64,000 nt of DNA from JAOUEA01 sp963797635 (GTDB lineage: Bacteria > Actinomycetota > UBA4738 > HRBIN12): NCBI GenBank assembly GCA_963797635.1, contig CAWCPZ010000007.1, forward strand, positions 186,001-250,000, read 5' to 3'. Positions 15,733 to 23,203 of the stretch are shown here, piece after piece (position 1 is the stretch's first letter; each line of letters starts with the position of its first letter). The notes beneath the pieces are model-generated. The model was not told the origin of the DNA. It made no database searches and saw only the letters and a program-made list of their open reading frames with translations. The translations under genes and the position numbers were made by a program.

Positions 15733-17208
15733 ATGACGGCCGACCCCACTTCCATGACTCCCGGCGAGGATCCGCAGGGCGATCTGCTGCGCGAGATGTA
15801 CTGGGCGCGGGAGACCGCGGCGCGCGGCCGCATGGACACCTCCGAGGTGCGTGACCGCCTGCACGATCTCGCCGCGCAGCTGCGCACCGACGAGACGATG
15901 GTGATCCCGATGGGGGAGGGCAACCTCGCCTCGCCGTCGCGGTGGCGTCGCCAGATCAAGTACCGCATGTGGCGAGTGATGCGTCCGGCCACCTGGCGGT
16001 ACGACCGCCTGATCGCCGACCACGCCGAGCTCACCACCAGCCTCGCCGAGAAGGTCATGGTCCTCGAGGCCGAGGTCGATCGACTGAAGAGCGAACTCGA
16101 CGCCGAGCGCTCCGGGAACGCCACCGGTGACCGACCGCCCGACCGAGGAGCCGCCGGCGTGAGGGTCGCCGTCCTCCATCCCCAGACCGCGTTCGTGCGC
16201 GGCGGCGCCGAGACGCACGCCGAGTCGCTGGTGAAGGCGCTGAAGGCCGCGGGCCACGACGCCGACCTGGTGCAGATCGCGGGCAAGTGGTACCCGCCCA
16301 GCCAGCTCGCGCATCAGATGGCGGTGTGGCGCAGCTTCGACATCACCGAGTCGAACGGCCTGAAGGTCGACGCCGTGATCGGCCTGAAGTTCCCCGCCTA
16401 CCTCGCGCAGCACGAGCGCAAGGTGGTGTGGCTGATCCACCAGCACCGCACCGCGTACGAGCTGTGGGATCACGCCGACTACGCCGATCTGAAGCGTCAG
16501 GACGACGGCGCCGCGGTGCGGGACATGGTGTGGGAGGCCGACCGCGTGGCCCTCGGCGAGGCCAAGCGCGTGTTCACCAACTCCTCCAACGTGAAGGACC
16601 GCCTGTGGAACTCGCTGCGGATCCCGGCCGAGACGCTGTATCACCCTTCGGGCGTGAGCGAACGGCTCCTCGATCGTGAACCCGGCCCCTACGGCGAGCA
16701 CATCCTGTTCCCCAGCCGCATGGAGTCGCTGAAGCGGCAGTCGCTCGTGATCGACGCCATGAAGCACGTGAAGACGTCGGTGCAGCTCGTGCTCGTCGGC
16801 CGTGGCCCGGACGAACCGCAGCTCCGGGAACAGGTCGAGCGGCTGGGGGTCGGCGATCGCGTCACCTTCGAGATCGGGGTCAGCGACGAACGCCTCGAGC
16901 AGCTCTACCTGTCCGCGCTCGGCGTGTACTTCGGTCCCTTCGACGAGGACTACGGCTACGTCACGCTGGAAGGCATGGCGGCCGAACGACCGGTCGTCAC
17001 GCTCACCGACAGCGGGGGACCGCTCGAGTTCGTGCGGGACGACGAGACCGGGATCGTCGCCCCGCCGGAGCCGCGGGCGATCGCCGAGGCCTTCGACCGG
17101 CTGCACCGCGACCGGGAGGCGGCCGCCCGGTTGGGCAAGGCCGGCAACGCGTTGATCCGGGCCGAGGTGCCGCGCTGGCCAGACGTCGTCGCGCGGCTCC
17201 TGGACTGA
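15733..17208 (+). CDS. Glycosyltransferase with N-terminal coiled-coil region
   Basis: 491 residues as one frame. Residues 1-140 are charged and helical (LLREMYWARETAARGRMDTS, EKVMVLEAEVDRLKSELD), likely a coiled coil. From GTG 16159 a GT4 enzyme begins: VAVLHPQTAFVRGGAETHAE, VIGLKFPAYLAQHERKVVWL, HILFPSRMESLKRQSLVIDA, QLVLVGRGPDEPQL and FGPFDEDYGYVTLEGMAAER (EX7E-like). In another frame a TGA overlaps GTG 16159 as GTGA, so the original may be two coupled genes fused by a one-base error; both readings should be considered. The next glycosyltransferase starts at the shared TGATG. Sugar specificity unknown. Confidence 0.75.
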   Translation: MTADPTSMTPGEDPQGDLLREMYWARETAARGRMDTSEVRDRLHDLAAQLRTDETMVIPMGEGNLASPSRWRRQIKYRMWRVMRPATWRYDRLIADHAELTTSLAEKVMVLEAEVDRLKSELDAERSGNATGDRPPDRGAAGVRVAVLHPQTAFVRGGAETHAESLVKALKAAGHDADLVQIAGKWYPPSQLAHQMAVWRSFDITESNGLKVDAVIGLKFPAYLAQHERKVVWLIHQHRTAYELWDHADYADLKRQDDGAAVRDMVWEADRVALGEAKRVFTNSSNVKDRLWNSLRIPAETLYHPSGVSERLLDREPGPYGEHILFPSRMESLKRQSLVIDAMKHVKTSVQLVLVGRGPDEPQLREQVERLGVGDRVTFEIGVSDERLEQLYLSALGVYFGPFDEDYGYVTLEGMAAERPVVTLTDSGGPLEFVRDDETGIVAPPEPRAIAEAFDRLHRDREAAARLGKAGNALIRAEVPRWPDVVARLLD

Positions 17209-18575
17209 TGGGCGCCAGGGCGAAGGCCGCCGGCGTGTCGCGCCGCTTGCGCAGCCCCAAGGCGGTCCAGGTCGAGCACGGGACCGGACCGGGCTCGGCC
17301 GGGGAACTGGTCTTCTGCGGACCGCTGCCTCCGGCGCCCACCGGCATCGCCACCTACGACCGGGCGGTCCTGGACGGGCTCGAGCGGATCGGGTTCAACG
17401 AGCGCCACCGCATGGACGTGCTGTGGCCGATCGAACCGAGAGACGCGATCAGGTTCCCCGGCTATCACCTGGGCATCTTCCAGCTCGGCAACAACGTGGA
17501 GTTCCACCTGGAGATCTACCGCGCCGCGTTCCTCACCAGCGCGTTGATCGTGCTGCACGACCTCGCGCTCGACGACTTCGTGCGCGGGTTGAAGACGGCC
17601 GGGGACCCCCTGGGGTTCATGGCGGCGCGCGAGGCCGGACGGCTCCGCGGGAACCTCACCTCGCCCGACGTCGATCCGCAACGAACCGTTGCGGGAACCG
17701 TGGGCCGCCCACGTCGCCAGACGCGCGCGAGGGATCATCGTGCATTCGGCGTTCTGCAAGGCCTACCTGGAGGAAGCCGGCTGCCGCACGCCGGTCTTCG
17801 TGGTGCCGCATCCGGTCGTGGAGTCGCCGCAGGCGTTCGAGCGGGCCGCCGAGCGCGGGCTCGCACCCTGCGCGCCCCGTTGGAAGCGCGCGGTGTCCGC
17901 CACCTGATCGTCGCGCCGGGCGACATGAACGAGGCCAAGCGGCTCGATGCCCTCGCGGCGGCCGCGACCCAGCTTCCCGACGATGCGCACGTCGCGATCG
18001 TGGGCCGGCGCATCGAGGGCTACGACGTGCAGCCCGCGATCGACGCCGCGAGGGCGGGCGATCGGGTGAGCGTGTTCGCCGACGTCGACGACGCGGATTT
18101 CCTGGGGTGGCTCGCCGCCGCCGACGTCGTCGTCGACCTCCGGTTCCCGCATCGCGGAGAGGTCAGCGGATCGCTGGCGCGCGCGATGCAGGCCGGCAAG
18201 CCCACGGTGGTGAGCGCCACCGGCACCTACCTGGACATCCCCGACGACTGCGTGCTGCGTGTCGCCGCCGGCCCGGCCGATCCGTCGGAGCTCGCCCTGC
18301 GGCTGCGCACGCTGCTGGAGGACGACGAGCTCCGCGAGCGCATGGGGGCGGCCGCGGCCGCGCACATGCGTGAGCTCCGCGACGGTGAAGCCACCGCCCA
18401 CGGCTACGAGCACGCGATCGAGCGGACGCTCGAGCTCGTCCGAGACCCGGGAAGGAAAGCGATGGCGATCTGGGGCAAGTCCCTCGTCGACGTCGGCATC
18501 TCCGAGGCGATGGTGGCCGAGGGCTACGGCATGGAGTACGCGCGGGCGCTGGAGAGCTTCAAGACATCGCCATAG
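17208..18575 (+). CDS. Glycosyltransferase, GT4-like (two frame breaks)
   Basis: About 455 residues. The N-terminal part has VFCGPLPPAPTGIATYDRAV and HLGIFQLGNNVEFHLEIYRA; the middle (IIVHSAFCKAYLEEAG, VFVVPHPV) lies in a second frame between about 17670 and 17862; the C-terminal part returns with HLIVAPGDMNEAKRLDALAA, VVVDLRFPHRGEVSGSLARA and QAGKPTVVSATGTYLDIP. The first break is a +1 insertion near 17670, the second a -1 near 17860. The two halves and middle assemble into a normal GT-B glycosyltransferase. It follows the previous glycosyltransferase with a one-base overlap and ends shortly before the ABC exporter genes. Confidence 0.75.
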   Translation: MGARAKAAGVSRRLRSPKAVQVEHGTGPGSAGELVFCGPLPPAPTGIATYDRAVLDGLERIGFNERHRMDVLWPIEPRDAIRFPGYHLGIFQLGNNVEFHLEIYRAAFLTSALIVLHDLALDDFVRGLKTAGDPLGFMAAREAGRLRGNLTSPDVDPQRTVAGTVGRPRRQTRARDHRAFGVLQGLPGGSRLPHAGLRGAASGRGVAAGVRAGRRARARTLRAPLEARGVRHLIVAPGDMNEAKRLDALAAAATQLPDDAHVAIVGRRIEGYDVQPAIDAARAGDRVSVFADVDDADFLGWLAAADVVVDLRFPHRGEVSGSLARAMQAGKPTVVSATGTYLDIPDDCVLRVAAGPADPSELALRLRTLLEDDELRERMGAAAAAHMRELRDGEATAHGYEHAIERTLELVRDPGRKAMAIWGKSLVDVGISEAMVAEGYGMEYARALESFKTSP

Positions 18576-18606
18576 GGGCGGCAGGGGCCTCGAGAGGGCC
18601 CGTTGC

Positions 18607-18612
18607 TAGACT
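18607..18612 (+). promoter_or_regulatory. -10 element (TAGACT) for the ABC exporter
   Basis: TAGACT is 12 nt upstream of GTG 18625, giving a transcript with a leader of only a few nucleotides. No convincing -35 seen. Confidence 0.4.
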
Positions 18613-18624
18613 CGTCCAGCCCGC

Positions 18625-19563
18625 GTGACCAGCGGGTTCATCGCACGACCACACCGACCGCAGGAGCCCACGATCGCCGCGAGCACGTTCGTCGAACGGA
18701 CCTCCGAGGCACCGAGCCTCCATGTCCGCACGCGCCTGCGCGAACTGTGGGCCTATCGCGAGATCCTGCTGAACCTGGTCCGCAAGGAACTGAAGGTCAA
18801 GTACACGGCGTCGGTGCTCGGCGCGCTGTGGTCGGTGCTCAACCCGATCGTGTTCCTGGCGGTGTTCTCGTTCGTCACGAAGGTGCTCAACAACCAGATC
18901 CCCGACTTCCCCGTGTTCCTGTTGTCGGGCCTGCTCGCGTGGAACCTGTTCAACGCCTCGCTCCTGCAGGGTTCGCGATCCGTGCTCGACAACGCCAACC
19001 TCGTGAAGAAGGTCGCGTTCCCTCGCGAGATCCTGCCGTTGTCGGCGATCGGGGTGGCCGCCTTCGACTTCGTGTTGCAGTCGGCGGTGCTGCTCGTGTT
19101 CATCGTGGTGTCGGGCCACGGGTTCTCGGCGACCGTCCTGGTGCTCTACCCCGCGTCCATCGTGACGTTGCTGGTGCTGTCCACCGCGCTGGTGTTCTGG
19201 GTCGCGGCGCTCAACGTGCGCTATCGCGACGTGGGTCACCTGCTGAACCTCGGGCTGCTCGTGTGGTTCTGGATGACGCCGATCGTCTACCAGGCGGGCC
19301 TGGTGCAGTCCTACTTCGCGAACCGAGGCACGCCCGGCCTGTGGAACCTGTTCCTGCTGAACCCGCTCACCCCGGTGGTGCTGGGCTTCCAGCGGGCGCT
19401 CTACGGCGCGCCGGTGCAGGACGGCGTGCAGGTGCTCCCGGACGTCAGCGTCGCGTGGCAGCTCGGGGTGCTCGGCATCGTGTTCGTCGCGAGCCTCGCG
19501 CTGCTGGCGCTCACCTGGCGACTGTTCTTCCGGATGTCCGGCGATTTCGCGGAGGAACTGTGA
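18625..19563 (+). CDS. Polysaccharide ABC exporter permease (Wzm/TagG type)
   Basis: 312 residues. ABC-2 family permease with an N-terminal amphipathic region (LRELWAYREILLNLVRKELK, then VKYTASVLGALWSVLNP, the classic motif of the O-antigen/teichoic-acid exporters) and about six membrane helices. SVLDNANLVKKVAFPREILP near 115 is the conserved loop, and LVWFWMTPIVY near 215 is the late helix signature. With the ATPase encoded next (4-nt GTGA overlap) it should flip a lipid-linked glycan across the membrane. The GTG at 18625 is the earliest start; a later start within the first ~15 codons is possible. Confidence 0.88.
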   Translation: MTSGFIARPHRPQEPTIAASTFVERTSEAPSLHVRTRLRELWAYREILLNLVRKELKVKYTASVLGALWSVLNPIVFLAVFSFVTKVLNNQIPDFPVFLLSGLLAWNLFNASLLQGSRSVLDNANLVKKVAFPREILPLSAIGVAAFDFVLQSAVLLVFIVVSGHGFSATVLVLYPASIVTLLVLSTALVFWVAALNVRYRDVGHLLNLGLLVWFWMTPIVYQAGLVQSYFANRGTPGLWNLFLLNPLTPVVLGFQRALYGAPVQDGVQVLPDVSVAWQLGVLGIVFVASLALLALTWRLFFRMSGDFAEEL

Positions 19564-20735
19564 CCACGGCGATCGAGGTCCAGGACGTCTCCAAGTCCTT
19601 CCGGCTCTACCGGGAGCGACCGAGCAGCGTGAAGCAGCGCCTGCTGGTGACGCGCTCCAAGGCCGAAGACTTCTGGGCCCTGCGCGAGGTCTCCTTCGAC
19701 ATCGAGCAGGGCTCGTCGGTGGGACTGATCGGGCACAACGGGTCGGGCAAGACCACGTTGCTGAAGTGCATCGCCGGCATCCTGCGGCCCACCACCGGCT
19801 CGATCCGCCTGCGCGGCCGGATGGCGGCGCTGCTGGAGCTGGGCGCGGGGTTCCACCCGGAGCTCACCGGCCGGGAGAACGTCTACCTCAACGCCTCGTT
19901 CCTGGGGCTCTCGAGGCGCGACACCGATCGCGTCTACGACGACATCGTCGGGTTCGCCGAACTCGAGGACTTCATGGACAACCAGGTGAAGTTCTATTCC
20001 TCGGGCATGCTCGTGCGCCTCGGGTTCGCGGTGGCCGTCCACGTCGATCCGGAGGTGCTGTTGATCGACGAGGTGCTCGCCGTGGGGGACGAGTCGTTCC
20101 AGCAGCGATGCATCGACCGGGTGCGCCGGTTCCAGGCGGACGGCCGCACGATCGTGCTGGTGACCCACGCGCTCGACACCGTCGTCGACGTGTGCGACCG
20201 CGCGGTGATGCTCGACCACGGCCTGGTGCATATGGACGGCGCGCCGTCCGAGGTGGTGCGCGAGCTTCGCCACCGACTGCTGTCCGACCACGACGCGAAC
20301 TTCGTGGCCGAGGAGGGCTCGCACGAGGTGGAGATCAAAGCGGTGGGTTTCGATTCCGGCGGCGACGGCAACGGCACGGTGTGGCCGGGCGCCGAGCTCA
20401 CGATCAGCGTGGACGTGGAGGCGACGTCACCGGTCGCGGGGCTCGACGCCTCGTTCGCGATCGTCTCGGCGGCCACCAACCACGTGGTGATCGACGGCCG
20501 GACCTCGACGATGGGCCTCGACGTCGGCGCGGTCGACGGCAAGAAGCGCATCCGGTTCCGTGTGCCGGCCACCGACTGGGTGGGCGGCAAGTACTTCGTC
20601 ACGGTCGGCCTCGAGTCGCTCGACGGCCGCCCGTACCACATCCAGACCCAGCGCTACCTCCTGCAGGTGCCGGAGGATGCCCGCATCTCGAAACCGCTCG
20701 ACGTGGTGGCCGCCGCCACCGTGGAGGACCTGTGA
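19560..20735 (+). CDS. Polysaccharide ABC exporter ATPase with carbohydrate-binding C-terminus (Wzt type)
   Basis: 391 residues. ATPase domain about 1-245: Walker A GLIGHNGSGKTTLL near 60, Q/H-loop region ELGAGFHPELTGRENVYLNA near 100, signature YSSGMLVRLGFAVAVH near 145 and Walker B VLLIDEVLAVGDE near 165. Residues about 255-391 form a Wzt_C-like beta-sandwich (VEIKAVGFDSGGDGNGTVWP, GKYFVTVGLESLDGRPYHIQ) that in O-antigen exporters recognises the terminal residue of the finished glycan. That implies chain-end recognition and export of a completed polymer. It is coupled to the permease by a GTGA overlap. Confidence 0.9.
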   Translation: MTTAIEVQDVSKSFRLYRERPSSVKQRLLVTRSKAEDFWALREVSFDIEQGSSVGLIGHNGSGKTTLLKCIAGILRPTTGSIRLRGRMAALLELGAGFHPELTGRENVYLNASFLGLSRRDTDRVYDDIVGFAELEDFMDNQVKFYSSGMLVRLGFAVAVHVDPEVLLIDEVLAVGDESFQQRCIDRVRRFQADGRTIVLVTHALDTVVDVCDRAVMLDHGLVHMDGAPSEVVRELRHRLLSDHDANFVAEEGSHEVEIKAVGFDSGGDGNGTVWPGAELTISVDVEATSPVAGLDASFAIVSAATNHVVIDGRTSTMGLDVGAVDGKKRIRFRVPATDWVGGKYFVTVGLESLDGRPYHIQTQRYLLQVPEDARISKPLDVVAAATVEDL

Positions 20736-20848
20736 ACCCGAACCCCCCCGTGCTCGATCCCGAGGCCCACGAGGCGCATCTCGCCGAGGGCCATCACGGC
20801 CAAGGAAGGGAGGCCAAGGACAAGGAAGGAAGAACCGCACGATGTTGA
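20732..20848 (+). CDS. Possible small protein (38 aa)
   Basis: GTG at 20732 overlaps the ATPase stop as GTGA and opens a 38-codon frame ending at 20848, 7 nt inside the next gene. The peptide is hydrophilic (EAHEAHLAEGHHGQGREAKD), with His/Glu/Lys-rich composition and no membrane segment. Overlap at both ends is what a translationally coupled small gene would show, but there is no family resemblance and it could be an untranslated linker. Confidence 0.3.
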   Translation: MNPNPPVLDPEAHEAHLAEGHHGQGREAKDKEGRTARC

Positions 20849-21213
20849 TCGGTCTGATCCTGCTGTCGGTGGCGCTGGCCGCCCTGGCCCAGCTCACCCT
20901 CAAGCACGGCATGAACGAGGTGACCGCCAACAGCGGGGAGCTGCAGCTCAACGCGCACTCGCTGAAGGACGTGCTGACCACGTGGGCGGTGTGGGGCGGG
21001 CTGTTCCTGTTCGGGCTGTCGGCGTTCGTGTGGCTGGCGGTGCTGTCCCGCGCCTCGCTGTCGTTCGCCTATCCGTTCGCCTCGCTGTCGTACGTGCTGA
21101 TCCTGCTGGCCGACAAGTTCATCCTGCAGGAGCAGATCCCGACGCTGCGATGGGCCGGCGTGTTCTTCATCATGACCGGCATCGTGCTGGTGGCGCAGAC
21201 GCCGCACTCATGA
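20842..21213 (+). CDS. SMR/EamA-like small membrane transporter
   Basis: 123 residues with four hydrophobic helices (about 1-20, 46-68, 74-92 and 98-118). LIGLILLSVALAALAQLTLK, LSFAYPFASLSYVLILLADK and LRWAGVFFIMTGIVLVAQTP are typical of the EmrE-like superfamily branch that includes ArnE/ArnF undecaprenyl-phosphate-sugar flippases. Here a role in moving a lipid-linked monosaccharide is plausible from the location between the ABC exporter and a glycosyltransferase, but drug efflux cannot be excluded. An AAGGAAGGAAG run precedes the ATG. It overlaps the next gene by ATGA. Confidence 0.8.
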   Translation: MLIGLILLSVALAALAQLTLKHGMNEVTANSGELQLNAHSLKDVLTTWAVWGGLFLFGLSAFVWLAVLSRASLSFAYPFASLSYVLILLADKFILQEQIPTLRWAGVFFIMTGIVLVAQTPHS

Positions 21214-22084
21214 CCACCGATCCCGGGGCGGCCGAGCTGGCCGTCGTCATCGTGAACTTCAACACCGGGGACTACCTGGAGCGCTGCCTCGCCTCCCTCG
21301 AAGCGCACCGTGGCGACATCGAGCATCGACGTCCTGGTGATCGACAACGCCTCGCACGACGGTTCCCACACGCGGGCGGTCGCCGCCCATCCCTGGGCGC
21401 GCCTGATCGAGAACCCCACGAACGTGTTCCTCTCGCCCGCGTGGAACCAGGGCATCCGGGAGACGAAGGCGCCGTGGGTGCTCCTGCTCAACCCCGACAT
21501 CGAATGGTGGGCGGGCACGCTCGCCGACTACGTCGCCGTCGCGAAGGCCCATCCCGACGCCGGCATCGTGGGCCCGCTGGTGCGCAACTCCGACGGCACG
21601 ATCTACGAGAGCGGACGTCCGTTCCCCGACGTGGTCGACGCGGCCGGCCACGCCTTCCTGGGAACCGTCAAGCCCGACAACCGCTTCACGAAGCGCTACC
21701 ACCTCGACGGGTGGGACCGGCGTTCGGAGCGTGAGGTGGACTGGGTCTCCGGTTGTTGCATGCTGGTGCCGCGCGCCGCCTTCGATCGCGTGGGCATGCT
21801 CGACGAGGGGTTCCCGCTCTTCGGCGAGGAACTCGATCTGGCGACCCGGATGCGCGATGCGGGATCGGTGTCGCTGTACACCCCGGCGGTCGAGATCGTG
21901 CACGAGATCGGCGTCTCCCGGAGCCGGTCTCGGTCGATGCTGCTGATGCACTCGAACAGCATCTACCGCTACTACCGGCTCGCATCGCGCCGGGGGATGG
22001 CGACGCTCCACGCTCCCGCTCGCCTGGGCAACGCTCCGCGTGCGGGCCGAACTCGAGGCGCTCCGTGGGAAGGTGTCCCGATGA
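21210..22084 (+). CDS. GT2-family glycosyltransferase (rhamnosyltransferase-like, frameshifted)
   Basis: About 290 residues after removing two +1 insertions (C near 21323 and one base near 22005-22015). GT-A fold: LAVVIVNFNTGDYLERCLAS, VLVIDNASHDGS, NPTNVFLSPAWNQGIRETKA, VLLLNPDIEWW (Asp of the DxD-like motif) and VDWVSGCCMLVPRAAFDRVG with DEGFPLFGEELDLATRMRDA, the WbbL-type motif set. It is probably a WbbL-like rhamnosyltransferase, but the donor is inferred from neighbours. Without the second correction the frame runs into the following gene; corrected, it ends ...GKVSR with TGA overlapping ATG 22081. Confidence 0.82.
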
Positions 22085-23091
22085 AGGCCGTGGTGCTGGT
22101 GGGCGGCGAGGGCACGCGCCTGCGTCCGCTCACCGAGACGATGCCCAAGCCGCTCCTGCCCTTGATGGACCGGCGATCGCTCGACCACGTGCTCGACCAC
22201 CTGGCTCGCCATGGCGTGCACGAGGTGGTGCTCTCCTCGCCGTACCTGGAGTCCACGTTCCATCCGTTCATCGAGTCCCGGGGCTCAGAACCTCGCATCA
22301 CCTGGATCACCGAGACCGAACCCCTCGGCACCGGCGGAGCGATCGTCAATGCCCTTGACCATCTCGACGACGAGCCGTTCTTCGCCCTGAACGGCGACAT
22401 CCTCACCGATCTCGACCTCACCGCGATGCGTTCGTTCCACGCAGATCATGCTGCCGCCGTCACGATCGCCCTCCACCACGTGGAGGATGCGCGGGCGTTC
22501 GGCCTGGTGGCCACCGAGCCCGACGGGCGCGTGCTGGCGTTCCGGGAGAAGCCCGAGGACCTGATCCCCGGCGACATCAACGCCGGCACCTACCTGCTCG
22601 ACCCGAAGGTGCTCCGCGACCGCACGCCCGGTGAGGCATCGTCGATCGAGCGGGACATCTTCCCGGCGGTCATCGAGGCGGGCCATCCCGTGTTCGGGTT
22701 CCTCGCCGAGGCCTACTGGCTCGACCTGGGGACACCGGAGAAGTACCTGCAGGCGCACTTCGACATGCTCGAGGGCAAGGTGCACGACGTGTCCTACCCC
22801 GCTCCGTGGATCGCGGACGGCGCCGCGGTCGATCTGCGTGCCCATCTCGGCCGGTGGGTGGCGGTGGGGGAGGGCGCCTCGATCGGGCCCGAGGCACAGG
22901 TCGACGATTCGGTGCTGCACGCCGACGTCGCGATCGCGGCCGGCGCGCGCGTCGCCGGTTCGATCATCGCGAAGGCCGCCACGGTGGGAGAAGGCGCCAC
23001 CGTGATCGATTCGGTCATCGGCGAAGGCGCCTCCGTGCCGGCCGGCCTCACGCTGGAGGCGGCCCGCGTCGCGGCCGGGGCGATCGCCTAG
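22081..23091 (+). CDS. NDP-sugar pyrophosphorylase (mannose-1-phosphate guanylyltransferase-like)
   Basis: 336 residues. VVLVGGEGTRLRPLTETMPK is the nucleotide-binding signature, PLGTGGAIVNAL near 82 and FALNGDILTDLDL near 101 form the active site, and FREKPEDLIPGDINAGTYLL near 160 and EAYWLDLGTPEKYLQAHFDM near 216 complete the family pattern. The last ~85 residues are a left-handed beta-helix of repeated V/I-x-G-A units. Actinobacterial orthologues (ManB/ManC of the rmlD-wbbL-manB cluster) make GDP-mannose; the exact nucleotide and sugar are inferred. It is coupled to the preceding glycosyltransferase. Confidence 0.85.
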   Translation: MKAVVLVGGEGTRLRPLTETMPKPLLPLMDRRSLDHVLDHLARHGVHEVVLSSPYLESTFHPFIESRGSEPRITWITETEPLGTGGAIVNALDHLDDEPFFALNGDILTDLDLTAMRSFHADHAAAVTIALHHVEDARAFGLVATEPDGRVLAFREKPEDLIPGDINAGTYLLDPKVLRDRTPGEASSIERDIFPAVIEAGHPVFGFLAEAYWLDLGTPEKYLQAHFDMLEGKVHDVSYPAPWIADGAAVDLRAHLGRWVAVGEGASIGPEAQVDDSVLHADVAIAAGARVAGSIIAKAATVGEGATVIDSVIGEGASVPAGLTLEAARVAAGAIA

Positions 23092-23203
23092 GCCCACCTC
23101 GTCGCCTCAATAGGTGGCCGAACGGCGCCGATGCGTCAGTGGATGTCCTACGTCGATGTGCCAAGGTAGGAACGTGCCGAACCTGACCGGGGGGTCATCC
23201 AGG

